This document shows, in pieces, positions 23,806-57,200 of a stretch of DNA of 64,000 bases. The stretch lies in NCBI RefSeq assembly GCF_023973825.1, contig NC_090116.1, positions 727,501 through 791,500 of the forward strand, in the 5' to 3' direction. The DNA is from Plasmodium brasilianum (Eukaryota > Apicomplexa > Aconoidasida > Haemosporida > Plasmodiidae). Made by a program: the position numbers and the translations under genes. Every line of letters begins with the position of its first letter. The first letter of the stretch is position 1. Under the pieces are notes generated by a model, which did no database searches, had not been told where the DNA came from, and was given only the letters and a program-made list of their open reading frames with translations.

Positions 23806-24240
23806 ACTGAGTCATATGTTTAATAAATATTAACGAAATTATTTTTTTTTTTTTTATTTTGTTTTTTCTTTTTTTTTTTGTAATCACCACATGCATACTT
23901 TATCTGCCAATAAAATGCCCGACAAAATATATGAAATTGAGAAAGCGCTGTATGGAATAATAACGATATGAGTAAAATATTTTGCCTAGCCTTTTATATG
24001 GAAATAGCGCGAAAATGCAGAAGCCACAGAGATACACAAAACGTCCACGCAAGTATGCGCGCATGAATGTATCCACAATTATGTACTCATACATATATAT
24101 ATATATATATAGATAGAGAGATATACATATGTGCACATACGTGTATGTATGCATTTTCGTATACGATTTCCCCCCTTTCACTGCCAACCACCTGGTCTGA
24201 TACACCCTCCGCTCATGCTCTTCTTTGCCGCTTTTCCTTT

Positions 24241-27200
24241 TTACACATCTTGAGTGTATAAAAAATGATCGCGCAAGTATCTGTTAATTGCATCAAATTT
24301 TTGTGTGTCTATATCCAAATATTGATTAAACGAATTGTGATATCTCAACGTTTTAATATAGGGACACAAAGCATCACTTGTAGTATATTCGTTGCACCCC
24401 TTGTAGAATGGTTCTTTACTTTGTATATAAGGGGCCCTCATATGAGAAATATGTTTGGACCACTCATCCGTAATAATATTCTCATTTGGATAATTTCCTC
24501 GTATAATTAGTTCAGAATTTACCTTTATTTTTTTTTTTATTGCTTTATCAGCAATACTTGTATTTAAGTTATGAAAATGCTCATATCCAGTATTATCCCG
24601 ATTACCCAGATAGCTATCTGGAATTATTAAATTATTATGAACATTATAGTTATCATTTGCATTGTGCACACTGTAGGAGGGATGTACATTGTAACAGTTA
24701 TAATAATTGTTCACTTGGCAAACGTTATAATTATTTCTAGTATTGTTACTTCTAATAATATTATTATTGTTAGGATGATCTTCCCCATGTTTATTTTTTA
24801 GCTGGGTTTGTGCATCTTTGTTATATGTAACATTATTCAACTGTACTCTTTCCCCTTCCGGATGATCAAATATATTATTTAAATTTTTTGTACTCTTATT
24901 TTTTACAAAATGGAAACTACATAATGTTAAGAATTTTTTAAAATTATTAACTCTTTCATTATTACATGCACTAGTTAAAAAGATATCCTTCTCACCCCCC
25001 TCCTTCATCAGTATATTTTTTTTAGACACACTACTTTTATGCTCATCACAGATGATATTTGCACTTGTTTTATTCTCTCTCGCTGCAGTGTCAACATTTG
25101 TAGTTCTATTATTATTATCGTTCCTATTATTAACACAGTTAGCATCCATTTTTTTGTAATAACAGTAGTAGCTCTTGTGCGTGCTGACCTCAGTTCCATT
25201 CTTTCCATCGCACTCTCTATCATTTTTGTTGCCTATCGTCATGCTATTGTGGTAGGTGTGTTTGTTTCTATTACCACTGAGAATACCAGCAAGAATACTG
25301 TTACTATTATCATTTTCAATTTTGTTATTGTTGTGTTCATGTGCGCCTGCCTCGGGGCAAACCCGGTAATAATACTTATACTTACACCTACAATTACGAC
25401 TACAACTACGATTACAATTACACTTAGGCGTGTCTCTGTTTGAGAATAAATTATTTCGCTTACTCGTCCTTGACTTTTTATTTATCAGAGAACTATTATT
25501 AGAAATGTTAGACTTCTTTCTTGCACCATTTTCTTTTTTACAAGATGTACTATCTTTGCCATCACCACATATAGTTTCGGAACCCCACAAGGAACAGTTT
25601 ATTTTTCCGCTTAATATTCTGTCCACTTTATAGCAGCAATCGAAAGGAAGCTTCCGGTATTTATTTTTTCTCGTATCTGCGTTGTTATCCCCGTTATTAT
25701 ACATGTTACTATACCTGTTATTATACTTCTCATTATCCCTTTTACTATCCCCGTTTTTATGCTCGACCATGCAAAATGAACCATCCTCTTTGTTCATGTA
25801 TTTCCAATAATGGGTTTTCCTTGCTTGGTCAGGTAAAATGTCGCACATTTTGTTACTCTGAAAGAACTTGTTGTATGTGGACAACGTGTTGCCATCATGG
25901 TTGAAATAACCATTATCGTCGACGACATTATCATAACTGCAGTGCCTACCGCAGCAACCATCGCCACTTGTCTCTCCATCGCACTTGTAAAAGTACTGCT
26001 CATAAAAGCACTCCTTTAATTTTCTGCACAAGGATAAGTAAGTTTCATTCTCAATTACTGCCTTTTCAGGAGCAATGTATTTGCATCCCTCATCACACCT
26101 AATGGGGAAATGTCTATTCCTTCGGTTGCTTCTATTACTCTTGTGTTGAAGTAATACATTACTATAAAAATAATGGTAATACGGATAGCTCTCCTTTGGT
26201 ATTAAGGTGCATATATTGTGATAAGCTTTCCTATTACTCCTTTCTTCTTTTTTCATCAACTCGACAAAAGTGTAATTGCTCAAAATAGTGTTAATTTTCT
26301 TATCTTTAGTAGTAACTTTTTTTCTCTTATAGTTGCTTACTTTTTGTTCTTTTAGGAATAATAGCTCACTGTTTTCTTGGTCATCCATTTCGAGCACTGT
26401 GTATATTTCACTAGTGCCTACACATTTGTCAGCATATTTTTCAGCACATTCGTTTGCACACTTCTCCAACGTTTTTACTCCATCCGCTAACTCTTCCTGT
26501 TCCGCAGTGCTAACTTGTAACCTTCCTTTATTTTCACCACCTTCATCATCAACCTTTTCTCTTGATGCGCATTTTGACCCACTTCTTAGTGTGTCCATTA
26601 TTAACAACTCAGCATCCTCCTCCGCATCTTCGTACGTGGGAATTTCTCTATCCTCCATCTTTTCCCTCAAATGAATCCATTTATTTATGTAAAATTTTCT
26701 CTTTTTATACTTATTAACATATTTCGATTTTAAAGTAGTGATATATTTCATTTCCTTCTTCATATTTTTATATATTTTTCTTAAATTCCGACGCATCTTT
26801 CGAAGTTCTTGTGACTCCTTAGATTGATCATTTTCCTCTAAAATTTTTTCTAAATAGGTTACTCTACTTTTCATAAGCATAATTTCATCTAAATATTCTG
26901 CATTTTTTAATTCCAATTCATTTATGTATAACATTTTATCTTTTAAGATATCAATTGTTTCATTTAATTTTTTATTTTCATGATTTTTTTGAATTAATTG
27001 AGCTTTGAGTTCACGTATTTCTTCATATTGAATGTCCCCAAAGTCTAAAGATTCTTTCATTTTTTGTTTTAATAATTTATTTCTATCATCTAATGTGTTC
27101 ATGTAATATTCATATCTATCAATTAATTTAGGCACATAATCATGAAGCAAACAATTTATTATTTTAATAATACTATCTATAGAACTAGTGTTGTTTTTCT

Positions 27201-28466
27201 TTTTATACCTACTACTAGTACTACCAACAGCTCCCTCTAAATTTTCAATCATATTTTTATAATATTCTATGTTCTTTTTATTATCATTTAAAAATTTAAA
27301 TCTACGAAAACTTTTAGTAGAGCTATTTTTTAATAATATAATATCATTTGATTTTTTTTTTTTCGTTAATTCTTTAGAACTTTTGGCACTAGCATAATTA
27401 TTCATATACATGCATCCAATGTCATAGGAGGATGTATTGCTTTTTTTATTTAATCTATTTGATAATCCCTCTTGGAAAAAATAAAGTCCATCTAATGTTT
27501 TTTTTTTTGAATAATCTATATTATGATATTTAGAAAAATTTTCACTAGGTGTTAAAAAGGAGCTTTTGGACTTTAACTTTTGACTGTCTAGTGAAATGTT
27601 TTGCGTTAATTCATTTTTCTCTTCAGAATTGTTGTTTACCATTTTTTTTTTTTTTTTTTATCTTTCATTTTGTTTTTCACTTTGTTTTTCATTTTATCTT
27701 TTATTTTATTATTATTACTTATTTTTGTTTTTTCCTTATTATGGTTATTCCTTCTTAAATAAAGTTCATTCTTTATCCTTAACACTTCTGAATTGCATGT
27801 TCTCAAAGTTTTTGTTTTTTTTATTTTATTCTTTTTAATTAATTTGCTATTTTTTGAACTGCTCTCTAATTTTTTGTATAAATTCAGTAAATGTAAATCG
27901 TAAGCAATCATCTCGTTTTTAATGTCATCCGTTTTTATGTTATCCATTTTTGTGTCCTTTGATTTATCTTCTTTGGAAGCTTCTACACCCGTCATTTTAG
28001 CTATTTGGTCGGTGATTCCTATGGCTTCTGTTTCGTCGCCTATTTCGTCGCCCATTTTGTTTCCTATGTTTTGGCTTATTTCGCCCCCCATTTTGATGCC
28101 CATTTCTTCCCCTCCTTTCTTCACTCCAGTGAACTTTTTACCATCCTCGTTGTCCTGATAATCACATAAATTATGAAAACTTCCTTGTGTGTGCGCTCTC
28201 CTTAACTTATTGCTACGTGTGTTAGCACACTTTCTGTACATACCATATTTTGAATCACTGGAACCTTTGGAGCTATTTGCAACTGAGTGTGCTTTACAGC
28301 TTTTATCAAAATATATCTTAGCATCTGCAAAACTTTCTGAAGCATATGCATCATTGGTTTCATCCAAACTGCTCATAGTGAGCAACTTCTGATTTTGTTC
28401 TCTGCATTTCTTTACAAAAAATTGTACACTCTTAACTAGGCTATTTAACTTCTTGGATTTTCTCAT
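24241..28466 (-). CDS. Large Asn-rich coiled-coil protein, about 1410 aa, reading frame broken at an 18-A run; function unknown
   Basis: Two open frames abut. The first runs from 28466 (MRKSKKLNSLVKSVQFFVKK) for 276 codons and ends in a Lys run and TGGTAA at 27636. The second is open from inside that same A run (ATG 27642) for 1133 codons to 24241. The run is 18 A on the coding strand (plus-strand T 27642-27659), and adding or removing bases would join the frames, so I treat this as one gene. The first part holds a Met-Gly-Asp/Glu repeat (EMGIKMGGEI-type). The second part has a basic N terminus, a coiled coil at about 27195-26680 (ORF residues 150-320), and then long Asn/Asp/Tyr-rich low complexity. 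It also holds a cysteine cluster KCNCNRSCSRNCRCKY (near 25375-25425) and a conserved-looking C terminus (DTQKFDAINRYLRDHF). I do not recognise the family. Confidence 0.8.
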
Positions 28467-29815
28467 TTTTTAAGGAAAATAACAGCCGTACATGCATATA
28501 AATACATATATATATATATATTTGCACATGTATGTGTTAACACCTATATGTATATAATATAATAAAATATAATTTACCTCTGTACACGCTGCATGCAATT
28601 GTACTATCGTCACGACACAAAGACATTTCAACGCAAATCTTTTGAAACATCAAAAATAAAGTTTAACGTAAAAAAAAAAAATATATATATAAAATATAAT
28701 ATTCACTGCTTTCACGAACGCAACTGATATAAGGTAATTGAACAAACGTAAAATGGAACAATTTTTTTATATAAAAATACAGTAGTTTGGTTTGGAAGCA
28801 AACGTTCATATGAGTTTTTATATAGTTAATTAAAATGTTCGTCTAGCCATATATGCATGTATGTATATATGTGTAAATTTTAAAAGGTAGCAACAAAAAG
28901 TGAATAGTGTCCTGGAATAGTGTGAAAAAAAAAGATGATAATTATAATGATTAAATACGTGAGAACAAAAATAAAAAGAAAAGAGTATTAGCAGACTAAA
29001 AACTAAAACAAAAAAAAAAAAAACTAGAATTAAAAACATATAAAATGGAAAAGAGCAAGAGGCAAAGTAATATCAAAAATACTCAAAAAGTGTAAAATGC
29101 AAAAAAGTTTAAAATATATATATATATATATGTATGTATGGGTATTTTTTTTTTTTTTTATTTTGCTTTCTCCCTTTTAAATGATGAACAAATTTTACAA
29201 CGTTAAAAATGTAGAACAAATCATTTAAAAAAATGAAAAAGGATGACGCTTAAAATTCAGCCATTATACATAAGCCTAATTCATTTACATATATACAACA
29301 CATATATAGGATTTTTCTTCTTTTTAAACGAACTAGTCTTTAGCAAAATACAAAATTTGTTTGAACGTCAAATTCAATTGTTTTCTACACTTAAATGCTA
29401 CAAAAAACGGATTTAAATTTTCATCCTTTCATTTTTCCGTTGTTTCACCTTTTTATCTTTTTTTTTTTTTTTTTTTAAAACACGTTAGCATACTTAAAAT
29501 GGCAACAAACTAATGGTTGTTTGAATAAAAGTTCTGAACATTCATAATTTTTTTACTTTTTCTTTTTTTTTCAATTTTAAAATGTGTGTACTATTCCCCC
29601 AATAATAAAAAAAAAAAAAAAAAAAAGACAAAGTTTGTTTCTTTTAGCTATTAAATTCCAAAACTGAAATATTATTCTGACATGTAAATAAATGCGCGTT
29701 TCCATATTGCTTATTTTTCATGAACATTTTTTTTTTTTAATAAATTTTTTTTTTTATGTGCATAATTTCTTCTAAAAAATAAGAAGAAAATTCTGAACAA
29801 GCAATAGTACTTAGT
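28467..29815. other. Spacer, no gene seen
   Basis: AT-rich sequence with TA tracts (28507-28520, 29114-29131) and A or T runs (28667-28680, 29008-29023, 29458-29475, 29608-29626). It would contain the 5' region of the coiled-coil gene and the 3' UTR of the thioredoxin-like gene. Confidence 0.75.
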
Positions 29816-32181
29816 TCATGTCATATTTTTTTTTTCTTCATCAATTAATTCTTTAGCCATCATCTGATGTACAAAAAAAAAAAAAAAAAAAATATACAGA
29901 TATAAATACTAAAAACAATTGTGTGCACACTGTATAAGCATTTTACTTCAACTTCAAGTTTGTACATATATATGTAAATATGTACACATATATATATATA
30001 TATATGGTTACAAACTTACCATAGCTACTACAAAACAACTCTTCTCCGCTTCATTTATTTTCTCTTTCATGTAACTTAAGCTGTCCTCAATTAAATCATT
30101 TCTTCCTGTGTCTTCTTCTATAAGAGCCGTTAATACTTCATTATAAATGGTATCATCATCGGTGTTCTTGAAAAAAAAAAATTGTAACGTAACATATGCA
30201 TGTGTATTATACATATATACATACAGACATATATACACACATACATACACATATATATTCATGCATAACTGCGTTAATGTACAGGAGAAGCGTGAAACTT
30301 AATATCACACAATGAAAAATAGACGTAATTAAAATAAAGGAAATAGGAAACACTTAAAAAAAACTATAACATGAGTAACAGTAGTAGCATATATAACACT
30401 TGCAACATAGGTATATTGCGGGTAATTCATACACTTGATATATCCTTTATGTGCCTTTTTATGAGCATATTTTCTATAATTTTGGACTCTGTCATCCTAG
30501 GAAAGTAAAAGGTACCAAATTAGAATGTTCAGCATTTTTCGATATATATATACATGCGCATAGATATAAACATATACGCGGTTCGTACATGTAAAAAATT
30601 GTGTAACATATTTAACAAAGACATACCACATGGTCAAATATCCAAATTGATGCATTCTTTCATGGATTAAATCTGCCTTAGCTAGCATTTGTTCTTTAAT
30701 ATTTTTAGGCGATTTAATAATCTGCAATATCAAGTACAGATTTAAAGAAAAACAAAAATGAACATATATATATATATATACAGATATATGCATAAATATA
30801 TATATATATTATAGAGAGAAATAATAAAGCAAAAAAGTGCGCATAAAATAAGAACTTACTTGATCGATTTTGTTGATGATGTCATTAGGCTTATATTCAT
30901 CCAGCTTATTTCCCTTTCCACTATGAATTGAAGAGAAATAAAAAGTATGTATATATATACGCATATATGTATATGTGCATACAAGTAGACGTACATAAGG
31001 TGGTCTCAAAAATTAAAAAATTATAAAATACGATACTTGTGATAAAATAAAAATGTTGGGGTTCCCCTACAAACAATCATATTTGGAGCATAATCATTTT
31101 TCTCTATATTATATTTCTTCAGCTTTAGTTGAATCTACAACGGTGGCAATTAGCAAAAAAAAAGAAACAGTTAAAATTAATTACATTTATCTGTCATAAT
31201 TAATCAAATTAAAAGGTATATAATTTATAAAATAAAATTTTAACACGAAATGGGAAAAAACAACTTTGAAAAAACAAATGTATAGAAAATATTTACGTTG
31301 TTCTCCTTGAATAATTTATGTAAAGTGTTTATAAAAGGCTTGTACAAAAAGCATAAGAAGCACGTATTTTCAAATAAAACCAAGATTATTTCGTTTTTCT
31401 TTGAGTCCTCAATGATCTATAAGGAAGAAGTGTTTACATACATATGTATAAAGTTCATATGTGCAGCTAGCTATAAAGTTTTTTTTTTTTTTTTTTTTTT
31501 CTGACATACCTCCTTCTCAAACGTGTCATGCGTTACACAAATTGGGAAATTTCCATTATTTCCTTCATTAATTTTTTCATAATCTTCACTAACAGGTGTA
31601 AAAAAAGGTTCAAATATATCTTCGATAAAATTACTTGCTAGCTCTTGTTTTGTTATGTTTCTTCTTCTCCTTCCTTTATAAAGATAACAAGCGTACTCCT
31701 TGCTTTCTTCATTATATGTGTAAAGGAAATTGATATTTTTTATATTGAGTTTTTCAATTTCATTTTTTATTTCTTGAATATTTTTTTTTTCTTCATTTAA
31801 TTTATTCTTATCTAACACAAACAATACGATGTTGTCCATGTTATCAAAAATATCATCCGTTATTTCTTTCATTTCATTTAGGAAATTGGTTACATTTCTT
31901 TTTTCTTTCCATATTAAACTGCCATATCCAAACACACCAGTAAGAAGTAAAGTAAGTAAGTATATTTTTCTCCTTTTACTACTTGATATACTTTTATTGT
32001 CGAAGTTAACATAACTTCTTGCTATAAGTTTATGTATATTTTTATCGAAATTTATTTTTTCATTTTTATTTCTGGTAACACAATTTTCTGTTTTATTATA
32101 AATACAATTAAAATGGAGAAAGTTTCTCTTACTGTTTGCAAATATTCGCTTTTGTCTGTTGAGCCTTAGTATATTATTCAT
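29816..32181 (-). CDS. Membrane-anchored protein with two thioredoxin-like regions, eight exons, 434 aa
   Basis: Exons 5' to 3': 32181-31510, 31416-31297, 31134-31037, 30920-30860, 30721-30627, 30496-30433, 30166-30020 and 29863-29816. All phases agree and the sum is 435 codons with TGA. The N terminus is basic and free of acidic residues for about 30 positions (MNNILRLNRQKRIFANSKRN), as in mitochondrial presequences. One membrane span covers about 73-91 (YLLTLLLTGVFGYGSLIW). Residues about 92-205 read like a degenerate thioredoxin fold without active cysteines (IVLFVLDKN). Residues about 225-325 are a clearer thioredoxin-like domain: strand IILVLFEN, then TCFLC giving a CxxC pair (Cys243, Cys246) and RGTPTFLFYH with the typical cis-Pro at 290. 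The C-terminal 90 residues are acidic and helical. The role is unknown. A redox or chaperone function in an organelle membrane is inference. Confidence 0.85.
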
Positions 32182-33571
32182 TTCTTTATTTTATGGAAGA
32201 AGTTATTTTATCCTTTCCTCATGAATACACATGTGCATACATACATACGTACATATATATACATAAATGTAGGTATAACTCAAAGGGATGTATTTAAAAA
32301 TAGGCGCATATATGTTTCACATTTAAAGCAATACGTAATTTTCAAACAACATAATCATTATGGAAAATTCTCCCTTGCGTATTGCATTATGTAGCGGAAA
32401 ACTATATTTATTCTTAAATTGTTAATTTAGTAACCTTTTTTAACTTAGTAACCTTTTTTAATTTAGTAACATTTTTTAATTTAGTAACATTTTTTAATTC
32501 CTTCTTAACCTTTTGACATTTTTTTTTTCACGAATACTCGCTAAATTATTATGTGGAATTTCCTTTTTTGAGACTTGCATTAAAGAGAAGCATTTTTTTA
32601 TTACTTAATATTATTATGTATAGAAATGAAATACATATATTAACTGTTTTAAAATAAATTCATGAAATGTTAAAAATAGGAACGTTATTGATATATTAAT
32701 TTTTAAATTCACATTCTTTCATTTTATTTTTTACGTTGTTTTCGTTTCATCTATTGTTTCATCTTTTTTTTTAACAATTTTTTTTTTTTTTTTTCAATTT
32801 CTTTTGCGTTAAATGTAAAGGGAGTTTTGTACATAACGAGATTTTTAAAATACTAATTATGTTTAATGAAAAAAAATAATAATAACATATATATATATAT
32901 ATATATATATATACGTATATGCATATATTTTTTCATAAAATATATTACCATTTTTTTGAGGACATTGTTAATATATCTATGCTGTTACATGCCCACGTTA
33001 AAATAACACACAGTGTAGTATAACATATTCATCTACATAATATAGGAATTGGTGAAATTTTAAATATGAGGTAATAAATTTGTAGCTCTATTATAAACGA
33101 AATAAAGGTGCTAATAGTTGAAAGGGAATTTTTTTTTTTATTTAAACCTGTACATTTATTTTAAATCTCATAATTTATTATAGAATATATATATTTTAGT
33201 AAGAGCTACTTAAAACTAACTTTACATTTAAGCCTTATGCTGTGATGTTTTCCTTTTTCTTTTCTTTTTTTACATATATATTTAAAAAAAAAAAAAAAAC
33301 ATAACATTACACAGGTAAACGTTTATATATTAAAATATGTAAATGAATGGAAAAAATACTTTGAATCATTTAATAGTAGCATATTACAACCTGGAAAAAC
33401 CGCATGTACATAATATTATGAACGTGACTTATATTTAAAATGGATACATAGGTACCTCTTTCTTTAGTAGTGAATGCATATTTGTTGGGCTGTATGCTAT
33501 CCTGTGTGTTAGCCTGTATGTAAGTTTGCTTGTTTGTTCGTTCGTTCGTTTGTTTGTTTTTTTTAGTATTT
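32182..33571. other. Spacer between the dynein 3' end and the thioredoxin-like gene
   Basis: No gene is seen. It holds a 19-bp repeat (TTTAGTAACATTTTTTAA-like, four copies, 32424-32500), T runs (32781-32794, 33130-33139), a (TA)n tract at 32887-32913 and an A run at 33283-33299. Confidence 0.75.
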
Positions 33572-53231
<19,660 letters not shown>

Positions 53232-54204
53232 TTAATTTGCACTTTTATCAAATTTTCAAAAATGCTAATTCATTTTACAGTATACCATTACTAAGACAAG
53301 CTTATTATTCTATGGATTTCCCTTCTCTGTGTTATTATAAAACATTAAGAGAAAAAAAAAAATTTCTAGCTGACCAGAAAATAAAAATAAAGAGGAAATA
53401 ATAAAAAATAAAAAAAGTGGGAAACATGTTATTTTTTTTTTATTTTTATTCGCATAAACAATACTGAAGAGGGTATTTTATATAAAAGTTAGTTTTATAT
53501 TTTTCATTTATCCCATATTTAAAACAAAATGATAAATCAATTTAAAAAATTATATTTACAAGTTTTACAGGTAGCTTTTTACCAACAAAAGTTCGGTTAT
53601 AACATTTTCTCTTTCTTTCGTTCAGTATTTTATTTTATAAAAAGAGATTTTACTTTTTGTAATTTCATGAGAAAGGTTTTAACGAATTTCTTTAATTAGG
53701 ATAACAAAAGTTGCATAAACATACATAGAATACTGTGAACAAAAAAAAAAAAAGAAAAAAGGGATGAAGATAAGCTTAATAAATTAAGAATTCGTAAACT
53801 TAAGAAACTACATGATTAAAAATATTTATATATATATATATATATGTGTATGTTCGTATGTATGTACGTGCATACAATTAAATATACTGATTTAATAATT
53901 TAAAATGTATTTAATACATAAGTAAATTAAGGTATCATTTAAAAAGAAAAAAAAAAAAAAAAACTTCATAAGACTACTCATGGAAGTAACTAATAAATAA
54001 TAAAGAAGTGCATATATATATGTACATATGTGTGTACGCACATTTTGAGAAGAAAAAATTTAAAAATGTGAATGATACCAAAATAGTAGAATTATTAAAA
54101 AAATGGGAAAACTTCAAAAAAAATGTATACAATTCAGCAGCATACATATCACATTGGCAAATTAAAAAATGAAGATTAAAAGTTCGCTTTAATTAAAAAT
54201 AAGC
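53232..54204. other. Spacer between the kinase 3' end and the dynein 5' end
   Basis: No gene is seen. It contains A runs (53352-53361, 53741-53752, 53949-53962), TA tracts (53826-53843) and a T-rich block, and would include the dynein promoter and the kinase 3' UTR. Confidence 0.75.
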
Positions 54205-57200
54205 TTAGACAACAATTTTTTTTTTAAATAATTTTAAAAGGTATTGCTTCCTTAAGATTAGTTGTTTTCCAATAACATGTGACACATAAGGCGTGCTTAA
54301 AAAATCATCGGAGCAGTTTAAAAGTTTTTTAATTTTTAATATATTTTTTAATATGATATCTTCACAACTCCAAAAAATAATTTCTTTTCTTCTTAAAATA
54401 CTTGATTCTCTCAAACATATAAGTTTTATATAATCCGGAATATTTGGGTGATTCAAATAAATGTGTAAAGGTCCTGTGTACCATGCATGTATAATTTTAT
54501 AAGGAAAAGAATAAAAATAAATTGGTTTAAAATAAAAATTAGCTTGGCTTTTATTTTTAACTGTTTTTTCATCACATAATGGTAAGTACAAATGTTCAAA
54601 TGGCAAATGTATATTCATAAAAATATCCAAATTTGTTAACTCATTAAATATGGATGATTCATTTAAAAAATAGTATATATTGTTACAAATATGACTTGGA
54701 TAAAAAAGTTTACTTCTTCTTAAAGATTCATTTTTCACATTTTTCTTCTTAATGTCTTCAAAATTTAAAATACATTTTTCCAATGATTCAATTTTTTTTA
54801 AAATATTTTTATAATTTAAACAATTTTTTATGTTATAACAAAAATCACATTTATTTTTCGAATTTTGAAGGATAACATCGTATAAAGATGTTACAAACTT
54901 TTTCGTTTCATAGTTATTTTTTTCATTTGTAAATAATTTATTAATTTTTAATATATCTTTTTTATCCGTTTTTATACTAGAATTCTTTTTTTCATCCAAA
55001 TGAATAACCGAATTTTCTGTTTTCGTATTCTTGCTATTTATAGTTATTATCTCACGTGTTGTCTCATTATCTGAACTGCCAACATCTGTGTCTAAATCTT
55101 CATGGAAAGGTTTACAAACAAATTTTTTCTCTTTTTTTTCTTGTATATAATTTCTTAATAATATCTCACTGAAATTTTTATCATCAAGCAAATCTAAATA
55201 ATCATTACTATTTTTTGATATTAAAGAACTGTTTTTAATTTTTTCATTCCCTTCTGAAAAAAAATCATGACCAATAATTTCACAAGCTAGTAGCCTTTCA
55301 TATGGTACATAATTCAAAAGTTCCGTTAACAAATTCCAGTAATCGTCACTATAATTTAATGGGTATTCATATCTATTAAAGCATTTTTTAATATTTTTTT
55401 TTCGAATTGGAAAATTATAATGACAGAGCTCTTTAAATATAACGGCCAAATATTTATTTGTTAATCTACTATGCCAGTAATCTTTGTTTCCATTTACATG
55501 CATATAATCTTTTTGAAGGTTAGATTTATAGTCTCGTAAATATCTTTCTTTTTCTTTATTATTTCTGAATTTAAATATTCCAGAACCAATATTTTTTATG
55601 GTTAATTCTGTTTTTACAAAGGAATTACGTTCATCGTCGTAATTATGAGTTAAATTATTATTAATTATTAAAAATAAAAATAAAAGTAATTTGGTCATAT
55701 TATTTTCGTTCAAGGTTCGTTTATTCATTTTATAATATTTCATAAACTCATCTTTTATATATACAATTTTTTCAATTTTTATATAATCTTTGTAATTAAG
55801 TATAAAATATCTATAATGTTTAGTAAATAATTCTGAGTTTTCGATGTTCGTATCCTCAAGTAGTTTCTTTTTGTTCAAACAGCAATCATCATTAGGTGCA
55901 CCCTTACTTTCTCTTTCATCATTACGGTTGTTTTTACTTAAACATCCATTCTGTAATTTATTTTTTTCGTTCTCCCCAGAACCCTTAGAGATATCACTAG
56001 TGTGGCAATTTTTCCTGGATACCTGTTTTTTCAAACCTTGGTTTTCTTTCTTTTGCGTTTCCACAGAGTTGCACTTACTGACCTCAGTATTATTAACCCC
56101 ATTTTTGTTATCGTTGTTATTACCATTGTTATGTCTGTTTTTATCGTTATTATTTCCATTGTTATGTCTGTTTTCATCGTTATTATTGCCATTGTTATGT
56201 CCGCTTTTATCGTTATTATTGCCATTGTTATGTCCGCTTTTATCGTTATTATTGCCATTGTTATGTCCGCTTTTATCGTCGTTATGACCACTGTTATGTC
56301 CATTCTTACCGCTGTCCTTATTGCCGCTTTTACCAGCGTTGTCCTTTTCATTTCCTTTTTTCGAGCTCGCTCCTTTTTTATCTCTATTCATACACTTTTT
56401 TATTTTCTCATTTTGCAAGTTTTCGTCATCCCACTCCATGCTAACAATATCGTAATAATTCATTATACATTTTAAATAAAAAGTTTCCTCATCATTTGAA
56501 ACATTTAGATCGTTTATTATTATGCTGTTGATGTCTACAGGTTTTCCTTTCCACACAGAATTAATAGATTTTTCATTCGATTTTTGTGAAACCATGTATT
56601 CATAAGAACTGACTCCACATTTTCCTAAGTCAGCTAGAATTATTCCTAAAGACCAACTATCACATCTTACATCGAAAGGTAGATATTCCGTTGCATTAGG
56701 ATTTAACTTGTTATTATTTTCACCTGCATTATTTTTTTCACTTGTATTATTTTTTTCATTTGGGTTATTTTTTTCACTTTGGTTAATTTTTTCTTTTTGG
56801 TTATTTTTCTCTTTTGGGTTAATTTTTTCATTTGCATTATTTTTTTCACTATTTGAATTTTTCCGACTTTCTGCATCTTCATTCTTTTGTTTCGATGAGT
56901 CCTTATCTGAGCTGTTCTTTTCCCCTACAACATTCCTACTGTTATTGTTACAGTTGTTTCCACCGTTACTTCCACTTCCACTTGCACTTTCCTGTTTTTC
57001 CCCTTGTTGGCTCACGAAATGAAAATTGGAAGATGAATTTATGTTTAATATATCAAAATTTTTTATAGAATTTTTAATTGAGACCAAGGGTTTTTGTAGT
57101 TCTTTAAACCTTTTTTCTATATCCCCAAAATTCTGCTGATAAAAATAAATTAATTTATTATATTTTGATTGTCTATAATTTCCCTTATAATCATAACATA

